Assembly (NCBI GenBank): GCA_963813495.1
Contig: CAWEZC010000010.1
Span: forward strand, 372,001 to 436,000
DNA from: JACVRW01 sp963813495
Lineage (GTDB): Bacteria; Actinomycetota; Thermoleophilia; Solirubrobacterales; Thermoleophilaceae
Reading direction: 5' to 3'
Length of the DNA: 64,000 bases
Numbering within the stretch: the first letter of the stretch is position 1; each line of letters begins with the position of its first letter. Positions 8,106-16,582 of this stretch are shown one piece after another. The notes beneath the pieces are model-generated. The model was not told where the DNA came from. It ran no database searches and saw only the letters and a program-made list of their open reading frames with translations. The position numbers and the translations under genes were made by a program.

Positions 8106-8165
8106 TCGCGGGCGCCGCCCGCTCGCTCCGACCGCGAAGGCTCGCGGGCGCCGCCCGCTCGCTCC
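8106..8165 (+). repeat. Pair of 24-bp palindromic direct repeats between the SIS gene and hypF
   Basis: The 24-bp sequence beginning TCGCGGGCGCCGCCCGC and ending TCGCTCC occurs at 8106-8129 and again at 8142-8165, 12 bp apart. Each copy contains GCGGGCG-C-CGCCCGC, a 7-bp inverted repeat. The second copy abuts the hypF ATG, so hypF has no visible Shine-Dalgarno. It looks like a small REP-type mobile repeat or a regulatory hairpin pair. Confidence 0.8.
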
Positions 8166-10469
8166 ATGAGCCGCGTGCGCGCCCGAGTCGAGGGCACGGT
8201 TCAGGGGGTCGGCTTCCGTCCCTACGTCTACCGGCTCGCCGGTGAGCTGGGGGTGGCCGGCCACGTCCTCAATGACGCCCGAGGCGTGGTGGTCGAGATC
8301 GAGGCGCCGCCGGAGACGGTCGACCGCTTCCTCACTCGGATGGCGGCGGAGGCGCCGCCGCTCGCGCACGTCGAGAGGGTGGTCGCCGAAGCGGTGGAGG
8401 AGACGGGGAGGCTCGGGTTCGTGATCCGGGAGAGCCTCGACGACGGCCAGGTGGGTGCCGCAGTCACGCCCGACGCCGCCACCTGCCCCGACTGCCTGGC
8501 CGAGCTGTTCGACCCCGCGGACCGCCGCTTTCGCTACCCGTTCACGAACTGCACCAACTGCGGGCCCCGCTTCACGATCGTCCGCGGCGTGCCCTACGAC
8601 AGGCCGAACACGACGATGGCCGGCTTCACGATGTGCGAGTCGTGCCGGAGCGAGTACGAGAATCCGGCCGACCGTCGCTTCCACGCGCAGCCCAACGCCT
8701 GCCCGGACTGCGGGCCGCGGGTGGCGCTCGTCCACGCCGGAGGCCCTGCGCCGGAGGCTTCCGGCGCCCGCGACGACATACAGGCCGCCGCGCGGTCGCT
8801 GCTGGACGGCGCGATCGTCGCCATCAAGGGCCTCGGCGGCTTCCATCTCGCTTGCCGCGCCGACCACGAGTCTGCGGTCGCGGAGCTGCGTGCGCGCAAG
8901 CACCGCGAGGACAAGCCGTTCGCCCTGATGTGCCCCGACCTGGAGAGTGCCCACCGGCTGGTCCGCCTCCAGCCCGGCGAAATAGACCTGCTGGTCTCGC
9001 CGCAGCGTCCGATCGTGCTGGCGCGCCGGCGAGCGGGGGCGAAGGTGGCGCCGGCCGTGGCGCCGCGCTCGAGCGAACTCGGCGTGATGCTCCCGTACTC
9101 GCCGCTTCACCAGCTGCTGCTGGCCGACGCCGGCACGCCACTGGTGATGACGAGTGGCAACCGCTCGGACGAGCCGATCGCCTATCGCGACGAGGACGCC
9201 CGCGAGCGGCTGGCCGCCATCGCGGACCTGTTCCTGGTGCACGACCGGCCGATCGAGACCCGCACCGACGATTCGGTCGTGCGCGTGGCGGCGGGGCGCC
9301 CCCAGCTGCTGCGCCGCTCGCGCGGCTACGTGCCCGCCGAGTCCGCGCTACCGGTCGCGTGCCGTGCGCAGCTCCTCGCCTGCGGCGCCGAGCAGAAGAA
9401 CACCTTCGGCGCCGCGAAGGACGGCCGCGCTTGGGTGGGGCACCACATCGGCGACCTCGAGAACTACGAGACGCTCAGCTCGTTCACCGAGGGCATCGCT
9501 CACTTCAAGCGGCTGTTCGCCGTCGAGCCTGAGGTGGTGGCGCACGACCTCCACCCTGAGTACCTGTCCACCAAGTACGCGATGGAGCTCGACGGAGTGC
9601 GCCTGGTCGGCGTCCAGCACCACCACGCGCACCTGGCGGCGTGTCTCGCCGAGCACGGGGAGACCGGCCCGGCGATCGGAGCCATCTTCGACGGCACCGG
9701 GTACGGCGGCGACGGCACGGTCTGGGGCGGCGAGCTGCTCCTGGGGGACCTCACGCGCTTCGAGCGCGCGGGCCTGCTGCTGCCCGTTCGGCTGCCGGGC
9801 GGTGCTGCGGCAGTGAGGCAGCCTTGGCGTATGGCCTGCGCATGGCTGGGAGAGGCGAGTGGCCAGGCCGCGCCCATGCCGCGAGGGCTGAGCGGGCAAG
9901 TCACGCCACGAGCCTGGCGCCAGGTTTGGGAGCTGGTGCGGACAGGGGTCGCCTCGCCGCCGACCTCGAGCATGGGCCGGCTCTTCGATGCCGTCGCTGC
10001 GCTCTGCGGCATCCGCGCGGAGGTCAACTACGAGGGCCAGGCCGCCGTCGAGCTCGAGGCCTGCTGCGACACCGGCGAGCTCGGTGCCTACCCGTTCCCG
10101 CTGCTGGACGAGGGGGGTGGCCCGCTCGTGATGGACGCGCGCCCGGCGGTGGCCGCCGTCGCCCGCGAGGTCAAGCAGGGGGTCGCGATCCCGCGGGTGG
10201 CTGCCCGCTTCCACAACGCGGTCGCCGAGGTCACCGCGCAGGGTTGCGTGCGGGCGGCCGAGCGTGGCGAGACGGAGCTCGTGGTGCTCTCCGGGGGCGT
10301 CTTCCAGAATCGCCGCCTGCTCGAACAGACGTCGGCGCTGCTCGGCGCGGCGGGCCTAAGGGTCCTGCTCCCGGAGCGGCTGCCTGCCAACGACGGCGGC
10401 ATCGCCTACGGCCAGCTCGCGGTGGCCGCGGCGCGCGAGGCCGCGGGGGAGGGGCCGTTCACAGCGTGA
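8166..10469 (+). CDS. hypF: Carbamoyltransferase HypF
   Basis: A 767-aa, full-length HypF, which makes the carbamoyl group that becomes the cyanide ligands of the Ni-Fe centre. Domains in order: acylphosphatase (residues 1-95, GTVQGVGFRPYVYRL), two double zinc fingers (about 100-185, four CxxC pairs including CTNCG and CPDCG), a YrdC-like domain (about 200-370) and a Kae1-like carbamoyltransferase domain (HHHAHLAACLAEHG, DGTGYGGDGTVWGGE). It needs HypE and HypCD as partners, and these are not in the window. The ATG directly follows a palindromic repeat and has no ribosome binding site, unlike the coupled genes around it. Confidence 0.96.
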   Translation: MSRVRARVEGTVQGVGFRPYVYRLAGELGVAGHVLNDARGVVVEIEAPPETVDRFLTRMAAEAPPLAHVERVVAEAVEETGRLGFVIRESLDDGQVGAAVTPDAATCPDCLAELFDPADRRFRYPFTNCTNCGPRFTIVRGVPYDRPNTTMAGFTMCESCRSEYENPADRRFHAQPNACPDCGPRVALVHAGGPAPEASGARDDIQAAARSLLDGAIVAIKGLGGFHLACRADHESAVAELRARKHREDKPFALMCPDLESAHRLVRLQPGEIDLLVSPQRPIVLARRRAGAKVAPAVAPRSSELGVMLPYSPLHQLLLADAGTPLVMTSGNRSDEPIAYRDEDARERLAAIADLFLVHDRPIETRTDDSVVRVAAGRPQLLRRSRGYVPAESALPVACRAQLLACGAEQKNTFGAAKDGRAWVGHHIGDLENYETLSSFTEGIAHFKRLFAVEPEVVAHDLHPEYLSTKYAMELDGVRLVGVQHHHAHLAACLAEHGETGPAIGAIFDGTGYGGDGTVWGGELLLGDLTRFERAGLLLPVRLPGGAAAVRQPWRMACAWLGEASGQAAPMPRGLSGQVTPRAWRQVWELVRTGVASPPTSSMGRLFDAVAALCGIRAEVNYEGQAAVELEACCDTGELGAYPFPLLDEGGGPLVMDARPAVAAVAREVKQGVAIPRVAARFHNAVAEVTAQGCVRAAERGETELVVLSGGVFQNRRLLEQTSALLGAAGLRVLLPERLPANDGGIAYGQLAVAAAREAAGEGPFTA

Positions 10470-10768
10470 CCGGCTCCGGACCCACAGACGCGAGAGCGAT
10501 CCTGGCCGAGAAGGTGTTCGCCGGGGGACAGACCAAGCCGTTTGCCGAGCTGACGCGCGCCGAGGTCGAGGCGCGCGCGCAGGAACTGCGCGAGGTGTCC
10601 GGATGGGGGCCGACCGCGCGAGTCGGCTCGGTGGCGCGCGAGTGGGGAGCGCTGGCGCGCCTGATGGCCGAAACGGGGGCCGAATCGGTGGGCGAGGTCG
10701 ACCACGGCGAGCTCGTCGGGCGCGCGCAGAAGCTGTGGATCGTGCCGCCGGGCGGCAGCCTGCTCTGA
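10466..10768 (+). CDS. Small protein of unknown function at the end of the hydrogenase operon
   Basis: A 100-aa acidic protein starting at GTG 10466, which overlaps the hypF stop (GTGA). It has no membrane segment, signal or cysteine. The sequence is mostly helical in appearance (FAELTRAEVEARAQELREV, ALARLMAETGAESVGEVDHG), ending in KLWIVPPGGSLL. I do not recognise the family. Its coupling to hypF and its place as last gene before prfA suggest an accessory maturation or regulatory role; that is inference. Confidence 0.68.
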   Translation: MTGSGPTDARAILAEKVFAGGQTKPFAELTRAEVEARAQELREVSGWGPTARVGSVAREWGALARLMAETGAESVGEVDHGELVGRAQKLWIVPPGGSLL

Positions 10769-10786
10769 GGTCGAGCGGGCCGGCAC

Positions 10787-10792
10787 TACCCT
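10787..10792 (+). promoter_or_regulatory. Predicted leaderless -10 box of prfA (TACCCT)
   Basis: TACCCT ends 9 nt before the prfA ATG at 10802, and no Shine-Dalgarno lies between. It fits the TANNNT boxes seen before other first genes in the window. No clear -35 element is seen. Confidence 0.5.
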
Positions 10793-10801
10793 AGGTCGGC
10801 G

Positions 10802-11854
10802 ATGATCGAACGCCTGGTGCAGCAGATCGAAGAACGCTTCGGCGAGCTCTCCGATCAGATGGCCGACCCGGAGGTGATCTCGGATCAGACCCGCTACGCC
10901 GATGTCGGCCGTGCCTACCGCCAGCTCGAGCCCGCACATGGGCTGGCCGTCGAGTGGCGCCGCGCCACCGACGACGCCGCGGGCGCGCGCGAGCTGCTGG
11001 CCGAGGGCGAGGACGACGAGCTGCGCGAGCTACTGCGCTCCTCGGAGGAACGCCTGGGCGAGCTCGAGGAGGAGATCCGCCTGGCGATGGTCGAGCCGGA
11101 CCCCAACGACGACAAGGACGTGATCGTCGAGATTCGCCCCGGTGCGGGCGGGGAGGAGGCCGGCCTGTTCGCGGCAGATCTCTACCGCATGCTCGGCCGC
11201 TACGCCGAGCGGCGTGGCTTCAAGCAGGAGCCGATCGAGGTGGGTGACGGCCATTTCACCTTCGCCCTCAAGGGTCGCGGCGCCTACAGCGTGTTCAAGT
11301 ACGAGGGCGGCACGCATCGCGTGCAGCGGGTGCCCGAGACCGAGTCCCAGGGACGTATCCACACCTCGACGGCCACCGTGGCGGTGCTGCCCGAGGCCGA
11401 GGACGTGGACGTGCACATCGACCCGAGCGACCTGCAGACCGATGTCTACCGCTCTTCTGGACCGGGTGGGCAGTCGGTCAACACGACGGACTCGGCGGTG
11501 CGCATCACGCACAAGCCGACCGGGCTCGTGGTCTCCATGCAGGACGAGAAGTCGCAGCTTCAGAACCGCGAGAAGGCGATGCGCGTGCTGCGAGCGCGGC
11601 TGCTGGAGCGCGAGATGGCCGCGCAGCAGGCCGAGCAGGCCGCCGCCCGACTCGCCCAGGTGGGCACCGGCGAGCGCGCCGAGAAGATCCGCACGTACAA
11701 CTTCCCCCAGGACCGCGTTACCGATCATCGGGTGGGTCTCACCAAGGGCAACCTGCCCGGGGTGCTGGGGGGCGAGCTCGACGAGTTCACCGCCGCACTC
11801 GAGTCCGAGGAGAAGCGCCGCGCGCTCGAGACAGCACAGCCGGTGGGCGGATGA
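10802..11854 (+). CDS. prfA: Peptide chain release factor 1
   Basis: RF1 ends translation at UAA and UAG. The 350-aa protein has the catalytic GGQ at 222-224 (SSGPGGQSVNTTDS) and the RF1 codon-recognition tripeptide PxT as PET at 178-180, which separates it from RF2 (SPF). The N-terminal coiled helical domain and the C-terminal TYNFPQDRVTDHR are standard. The next gene, prmC, overlaps the stop by 4 nt; PrmC methylates the Gln of GGQ, so the pair is functionally linked. This is a classic bacterial prfA-prmC arrangement. Confidence 0.98.
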   Translation: MIERLVQQIEERFGELSDQMADPEVISDQTRYADVGRAYRQLEPAHGLAVEWRRATDDAAGARELLAEGEDDELRELLRSSEERLGELEEEIRLAMVEPDPNDDKDVIVEIRPGAGGEEAGLFAADLYRMLGRYAERRGFKQEPIEVGDGHFTFALKGRGAYSVFKYEGGTHRVQRVPETESQGRIHTSTATVAVLPEAEDVDVHIDPSDLQTDVYRSSGPGGQSVNTTDSAVRITHKPTGLVVSMQDEKSQLQNREKAMRVLRARLLEREMAAQQAEQAAARLAQVGTGERAEKIRTYNFPQDRVTDHRVGLTKGNLPGVLGGELDEFTAALESEEKRRALETAQPVGG

Positions 11855-12684
11855 CCCCCGCGCCGGTCAACGGCACCCGCTCCACGGGAATGACCGTGCG
11901 CGACGCTCTCGACGCCGCCGGGCTGGCCATCGAGGCGGCCGGCGTGAGCATGCCGCGCCTCGACGCTGAGCTGCTCGTGGCCGACGCTCTCGGCGTCGAG
12001 CGGGCGAAGCTGTTCATGGATCCGGATCTCGAGATACCGCCGGCCGCGGCGCGAGTGATCTCCCAGAGCGTGCGCCGGCGCGTGCAGCGCGAGCCCGTGG
12101 CCTACATCCTCGGGCGCCGCGGTTTTCGCTACCTCGAGCTGACGGTGGACTCGCGGGTCATCATTCCGCGCCCGGAGACAGAGCTGCTGGTGGAGCTCGC
12201 ACTCGATCTGCCCGCCGGGGCACGCGTCCACGACGTGGGCACCGGCGCCGGGGCGATCGCACTCGCCCTGCTCGACGAGCGCCCCGATCTTCACGTGACC
12301 GCCTCCGAGCCCTACGAGCCCGCCGCCGCAGTGGCCCGCGAGAACGCCTTGCGCCTCGAGCTGCCGCTCGTGGTCAGCGCGGACTTCGGGCTGCCGCCCG
12401 GCGACTACGACCTGGTGCTCGCCAACCTTCCCTACATCCCCGAGCGCGACTGGCAGCAGATGCAACCGGAGATTCGCGGCTATGAGCCGCGCGAGGCCTT
12501 CGTCTCCGGGGCCGACGGCCTCGACGCCATCCGTCAGCTGATCGCCCAGGCCTCGGCCGGCACGCGGATCGCGCTCGAGCACGGCCAGGACCAGGCCCGA
12601 GAGGTGCGCGGGCTACTGGACGAGGCCGAGACCTACCCCGACCTGGCGCACTGGGACCGCATCACCGTGGGACGCGCTCTCTGA
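11851..12684 (+). CDS. prmC: Release-factor glutamine N5-methyltransferase
   Basis: A 277-aa class I SAM methyltransferase that methylates the GGQ glutamine of release factors. It has an N-terminal helical domain (1-95), the family marker EPVAYILGRRGFRYLELTV, motif I DVGTGAGAIAL at 128-138, and the substrate motif NLPY at 192-195. The usual form is NPPY, so one proline is replaced by Leu. The rest of the pocket looks intact and the protein is probably active. ATG 11851 overlaps the prfA stop (ATGA). Its stop overlaps the probable CTG start of tsaC. Confidence 0.95.
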   Translation: MTPAPVNGTRSTGMTVRDALDAAGLAIEAAGVSMPRLDAELLVADALGVERAKLFMDPDLEIPPAAARVISQSVRRRVQREPVAYILGRRGFRYLELTVDSRVIIPRPETELLVELALDLPAGARVHDVGTGAGAIALALLDERPDLHVTASEPYEPAAAVARENALRLELPLVVSADFGLPPGDYDLVLANLPYIPERDWQQMQPEIRGYEPREAFVSGADGLDAIRQLIAQASAGTRIALEHGQDQAREVRGLLDEAETYPDLAHWDRITVGRAL

Positions 12685-13316
12685 CGTCCGAAGAGGTCGC
12701 CACCTTCGAGCGCTGCATTGCGGTCGGCGGCGTGGCGCTGTTCCCGGCCGACACGGTCTATGGCCTGGCCACCGAGCCCGACTCGCGCGAGGGAGTGCAG
12801 CGGCTGTTCGGGCTCAAGGGGCGCAACCCGGACCGGCCAGCGGCCGTGATGTTCTTCGGGCTCGAGCTCGCCCTCGCCGCCCTCCCCGAGCTCGGGCCGC
12901 GCACCCGTGCTGCTGTCGAGCGGCTGCTGCCCGGCGCACTCACGCTGCTGATTCCCAACCCCGCGCGGCGCTACCCGCTGGCCTGCGGGCCGGAGCCCGA
13001 GCGCCTGGGCCTGCGAGTCCCGGCGCTCGCGGGGGCGCCGGCGCCGCTGGCCGGTGTGAGCCGGCCGGTACTTCAGTCGAGCGCCAATCGCTCAGGGGGC
13101 GCCGACGCCCGCCGGCTCGGCGACGTGGACGCCGGCATCCGAGCGGGCGTGGACGTGATCCTGGACGGGGGCGAGCTCCCGGGCGCCCCGTCCACCGTGT
13201 TGGATCTGGGTGGCTACGAGCAGGACGGGAGCTGGGCGGTCCGCCGCGAGGGAGCCGTCCCGCGTGTCGCGGTGGTCGAGGCGCTGCGCTCACTCCCCCC
13301 GGCGCCACCCGGCTGA
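12681..13316 (+). CDS. tsaC: Threonylcarbamoyl-AMP synthase (TsaC/YrdC/Sua5 family)
   Basis: TsaC makes threonylcarbamoyl-AMP for t6A modification of ANN-decoding tRNAs. The core LFPADTVYGLATEP and GLKGRNPDRPAAVM, plus LQSSANRSGG, are diagnostic. The first ATG/GTG/TTG in frame is GTG 12732, but the residues before it (EEVATFERCIAVGG) align with the family N-terminus. CTG 12681 overlaps the prmC stop as CTGA, just as GTGA and ATGA overlaps do elsewhere here, so a CTG start giving 211 aa is proposed. The start choice is moderately supported; the function is firm. Confidence 0.9.
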   Translation: MTSEEVATFERCIAVGGVALFPADTVYGLATEPDSREGVQRLFGLKGRNPDRPAAVMFFGLELALAALPELGPRTRAAVERLLPGALTLLIPNPARRYPLACGPEPERLGLRVPALAGAPAPLAGVSRPVLQSSANRSGGADARRLGDVDAGIRAGVDVILDGGELPGAPSTVLDLGGYEQDGSWAVRREGAVPRVAVVEALRSLPPAPPG

Positions 13317-13334
13317 TCGCGCGCACCCCGGTGG

Positions 13335-13340
13335 TACCGT
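13335..13340 (+). promoter_or_regulatory. Predicted leaderless -10 box of glyA (TACCGT)
   Basis: TACCGT is followed by 6 nt (GAGCCA) and then the glyA ATG at 13347. That spacing places the transcription start at or next to the start codon. No Shine-Dalgarno is present. Confidence 0.55.
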
Positions 13341-13346
13341 GAGCCA

Positions 13347-14633
13347 ATGAGCGAGCTGAGCCCCGATTTCTTCACCAAGCCGGTAGCCGACGTCGATCCC
13401 GAGATCGCCGGAGTGCTCCGGGACGAGGCTTCCCGCCAGGAGCGGACGCTCGAGATGATCGCCTCCGAGAACTTCGTTCCCCAGGCGATCCTCGACTGCC
13501 AGGGCTCGGTGCTGACCAACAAGTACGCCGAGGGCTATCCCGGCAAGCGCTACTACGGCGGCTGCGAGTACGTGGACGTCGCCGAGCAGCTCGCCATCGA
13601 CCGCGCCAAGGAGCTGTTCGGGGCCGAGCACGCCAACGTGCAGCCGCACGCCGGGGCGCAGGCCAACGCGGCCGTCTACATGTCGCTGCTGGAGCCCGGC
13701 GACCGGATCCTGGGCATGAAGCTCGACCACGGCGGCCATCTCACACACGGGATGAAGATCAACTTCTCCGGGCTCTATTTCGACATCGTGGCCTACGGCG
13801 TGCGCGAGGAGGACTCGCTGCTCGACATGGACGAGCTCGCTCGGGTGGCCGAGGAGTCGAGGCCGAAGCTGATCATCGCCGGCTGGTCGGCCTATCCGCG
13901 CCAGCTCGACTTCGCGCGCTTCCGTGAGATCGCCGACTCGGTGGGGGCCTTCCTGATGGCCGATATGGCCCACTTCGCCGGCCTGGTGGCCGCGGGCGAG
14001 CACCCCAACCCGGTGCCGCACTGCGACGTGGTCACCACCACCACCCACAAGACGCTCTGCGGTCCGCGCGGCGGCATGATCCTCAGCAAGGAAGAGCACG
14101 CCAAGAAGATCAACTCACGCGTGTTCCCCGGCAACCAGGGCGGCCCGCTCATGCACGCGATCGCCGGCAAGGCCGTGGCCTTCAAGGTGGCGCAGTCCGA
14201 GCTGTTTCGCGAGCGCCAGCGGCGCACCCGCGAGGGCGCGGCGATCCTGGCCGAGGAGATGGTGTCCGCGGGAGTCAACGTGCTCACCGGCGGCACCGAC
14301 GTCCACCTGGTACTGGCCGACCTGCGCGAGTCGGAGCTCGACGGGCAGCAGGCCGAGGACCGGCTCCACGAGGTCGGCATCACGGTCAATCGCAACGCCG
14401 TCCCGTTCGACCCGCGTCCGCCCGCGGTTTCCTCGGGCCTGCGCATCGGCACGCCGGCGCTGGCCACCCGTGGCTTCAAGGCGGACGATTTCCGCGAGGT
14501 CGGCCGGGTGATCGGCGAGGCGCTCACCGGAGACTTCTCCGATTCCAAGCGAGTCGAGCTCGGCGAGCGCACGGGCACACTCGCCGACCGTTACCCGCTC
14601 TACCCCCAGCTCGCCGAGCCCATCGTCGCCTGA
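13347..14633 (+). CDS. glyA: Serine hydroxymethyltransferase
   Basis: This PLP enzyme interconverts serine and glycine and charges tetrahydrofolate with a one-carbon unit. The 428-aa length is standard. The PLP lysine is K235 in VVTTTTHKTLCGPRGG; ENFVPQAILDCQGSVLTNKYAEGYPG and the C-terminal SGLRIGTPALATRGF are family hallmarks. The gene stands alone with its own predicted leaderless promoter, between tsaC and a membrane-protein gene. Nothing unusual is seen. Confidence 0.98.
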   Translation: MSELSPDFFTKPVADVDPEIAGVLRDEASRQERTLEMIASENFVPQAILDCQGSVLTNKYAEGYPGKRYYGGCEYVDVAEQLAIDRAKELFGAEHANVQPHAGAQANAAVYMSLLEPGDRILGMKLDHGGHLTHGMKINFSGLYFDIVAYGVREEDSLLDMDELARVAEESRPKLIIAGWSAYPRQLDFARFREIADSVGAFLMADMAHFAGLVAAGEHPNPVPHCDVVTTTTHKTLCGPRGGMILSKEEHAKKINSRVFPGNQGGPLMHAIAGKAVAFKVAQSELFRERQRRTREGAAILAEEMVSAGVNVLTGGTDVHLVLADLRESELDGQQAEDRLHEVGITVNRNAVPFDPRPPAVSSGLRIGTPALATRGFKADDFREVGRVIGEALTGDFSDSKRVELGERTGTLADRYPLYPQLAEPIVA

Positions 14634-14662
14634 GTCGCCCTCCTCGCCCGTCGTCCTCGCGT

Positions 14663-14668
14663 TACCCT
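14663..14668 (+). promoter_or_regulatory. Predicted leaderless -10 box (TACCCT) of the hemolysin III-type gene
   Basis: TACCCT lies 8 nt before the ATG at 14677, with no Shine-Dalgarno in between except a GGGG run next to the start. Confidence 0.5.
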
Positions 14669-14676
14669 GGACGGGG

Positions 14677-15360
14677 ATGACCGAAGCCGCCCCTCAGCAG
14701 CTGCTCGCGCAGGCGCCTCAGCTGCCGAAGCCCCGCCTGCGCGGCGTCTCGCACAAGTGGGCGTTCTACGTCGCGTGCGTGATCGGCGCGGCGCTCGTGA
14801 TCGCCGCCCCGTCGGGTACCCCGCGGCTCGCGGCGGCGATCTACGCGCTCAGCGTGGCGGTGCTGTTCGGCACCAGCGCGCTCTACCACCGCATCAACTG
14901 GGATTCCGCGGCGGCCCGCCGCTGGATGCGGCGGCTCGACCACTCGGCGATCTTCCTGCTGATTGCGGGCACCTACACGCCCTTCGCTCTGTTGGTTCTC
15001 GAGGGCCCGCTCGCCACGGTGATCATCGTGGTGGTGTGGGCCGGTGCGCTGAGCGGGATCGTCATGAAGCTCATCTGGATCGACGCTCCCAAGCCCGTCG
15101 TGGCCATCGCCTACGTGATGCTCGGCTGGGTGGCGGTGGCCGCCTTCCCCGACCTGCTCGAGAAGCTGGGCGTGACCGGAGCCGCGCTGGTGGCAGCGGG
15201 TGGAGTCCTATACACGCTGGGCGCGGTGGTGTACGCGTTCCAGCGCCCGGATCCGGCCCCGACGGTGTTCGGCTACCACGAGATCTTCCACCTGCTGGTG
15301 ATCGTGGCCGCCGCCTTGCAGTACGCGGTGGTCGCGTTCTACGTGCTGCCGAACGCCTGA
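14677..15360 (+). CDS. Hemolysin III / TrhA family membrane protein
   Basis: A 227-aa protein with about seven membrane helices after a 25-residue cytosolic N-terminus. Family residues are visible: GTSALYHRINW, RRLDHSAIFLLIAGTYTPF and FGYHEIFHLLVIVAAALQY. The conserved histidines and Asp define the PAQR/hemolysin III superfamily, whose bacterial members are thought to be metal-dependent membrane hydrolases or to affect membrane lipid homeostasis. The hemolysin name is historical. The gene is monocistronic, with its own predicted promoter. Confidence 0.93.
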   Translation: MTEAAPQQLLAQAPQLPKPRLRGVSHKWAFYVACVIGAALVIAAPSGTPRLAAAIYALSVAVLFGTSALYHRINWDSAAARRWMRRLDHSAIFLLIAGTYTPFALLVLEGPLATVIIVVVWAGALSGIVMKLIWIDAPKPVVAIAYVMLGWVAVAAFPDLLEKLGVTGAALVAAGGVLYTLGAVVYAFQRPDPAPTVFGYHEIFHLLVIVAAALQYAVVAFYVLPNA

Positions 15361-15387
15361 GCGGGGCAGTTCCCTCCGAGGCGCCAT

Positions 15388-15393
15388 TAGGCT
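15388..15393 (+). promoter_or_regulatory. Predicted leaderless -10 box (TAGGCT) of the sugar-phosphate transferase gene
   Basis: TAGGCT ends 9 nt before the ATG at 15403. There is no ribosome binding site, as in the other leaderless candidates. Confidence 0.5.
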
Positions 15394-15402
15394 GGCTCGT
15401 AG

Positions 15403-16581
15403 ATGGACGAGCTCGATGCCCTGTGGGCGTTCCTCGTCGCCGCGCTGATCGCGTTCGCTGCCACCCCTCCGGTCGCGCGGCTGGCGCGCCGGCTGGGAGT
15501 GATCCACCACCCCCGCGACCGCGACCTCCACGAGCGCCCCGTGCCCGGTCTCGGCGGCCTGGCCATACTCGTGGCGGTGGTGGTGGCCGCGCTGCTGTTC
15601 ATGCCCGGCGGCCAGGAGACACGCGGCATCGTCGGTGGAGCCATCGCTATCGCCCTGATCGGGGCGATCGACGACTGGAAGCCCGGCGGCCTGCACCCGG
15701 CCGTCAAGCTGGCGGGCCAGTTCTGCGCGGCCGCCATTCCGGTGTTCTGCGAGGTGCGCGTCGACAACGTCACGCTTCCCTTCATCGACCCGATCCAGCT
15801 CGGCGACTGGGGCTACCCGCTCACGCTCGTCGGGATCGTCGCGGTGATGAACGTGGTCAACTTCACCGACGGCGCCGACGGTCTGGCCGCCGGCGTGTGC
15901 ACCATCGCCGCTGCCACCTTCGCGATCATCGCGCTGTCGCTCGAGCGCGACTCCGCGGGGATCCTCGCGGCGCTCACGGCGGGAGCCGCCATCGGCTTCC
16001 TGTGGCACAACTTCCATCCGGCGTCGATCTTCATGGGCGACGCGGGCTCGAATCTGCTCGGCCTGCTGCTGGCCTGCGTGGCGATCCAGGGGGTGTTGAA
16101 GACGGCCGCCGTCGTGGCCCTGTTCTTCCCGCTGCTGATCCTGGCCGTCCCGGCGCTGGACGCCACCTTCGTGGTGGCCAAGCGCATCAAGTACCGCAGA
16201 CCCGTCTACGCCGCCGACAGCTGGCACTTCCACCACCGCTTCGCGAACATCGGCTTCTCCCAGCGCCGCACGGTGCTCTACCTCTACGGCTGGACGCTGT
16301 CGCTGGCGGCGCTCGCACTGGCGATGCGCTTCGTGCCCTACTCGGACGACGACGGCACCCTGCACGTGGGCTGGACCCTGGTCATCGCGGCCTTCGGCGC
16401 CGTCGCGCTGGCGGCCAGCGTCTACCTCGTGCTCGTCCTGGAGATCCTCAAGTTCCGCCGCTTCCGCGAGCGCGAGATCCGGCGGGCCGTCGAGACCGGC
16501 GAGATGCCCGCGCTGTCCGCGGAGCAGATCGAGGACGAGATCGAGCGCGAGGTGGAGACGGGCGAGTTCGAGGCGGTGTGA
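15403..16581 (+). CDS. Undecaprenyl-phosphate GlcNAc-1-phosphate transferase (WecA/TagO-like, MraY family)
   Basis: A 392-aa polytopic enzyme that transfers a sugar-1-phosphate from a UDP-sugar to undecaprenyl phosphate and so starts a cell-wall glycan. Motifs are the family set: RDLHERPVPGLGGLAIL, DDWKPGG, NVVNFTDGADGLAAG, FMGDAGSNLLG, and DSWHFHHRF, which is the His-rich loop of the GlcNAc-specific WecA/TagO/Rv1302 branch. About 10-11 helices are visible. The last 55 residues are a charged cytosolic tail (EREIRRAVETGEM...). In actinobacteria this gene often lies just upstream of the ATP synthase operon, as roughly here. It ends 1 nt from the convergent radical SAM gene. Confidence 0.93.
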   Translation: MDELDALWAFLVAALIAFAATPPVARLARRLGVIHHPRDRDLHERPVPGLGGLAILVAVVVAALLFMPGGQETRGIVGGAIAIALIGAIDDWKPGGLHPAVKLAGQFCAAAIPVFCEVRVDNVTLPFIDPIQLGDWGYPLTLVGIVAVMNVVNFTDGADGLAAGVCTIAAATFAIIALSLERDSAGILAALTAGAAIGFLWHNFHPASIFMGDAGSNLLGLLLACVAIQGVLKTAAVVALFFPLLILAVPALDATFVVAKRIKYRRPVYAADSWHFHHRFANIGFSQRRTVLYLYGWTLSLAALALAMRFVPYSDDDGTLHVGWTLVIAAFGAVALAASVYLVLVLEILKFRRFREREIRRAVETGEMPALSAEQIEDEIEREVETGEFEAV

Positions 16582-16582
16582 C

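Noticed and set aside
8106..8165. Possible mini-CRISPR
   Set aside because: Only two repeats, a 12-bp spacer and no cas genes; better explained as a REP-like or hairpin repeat.
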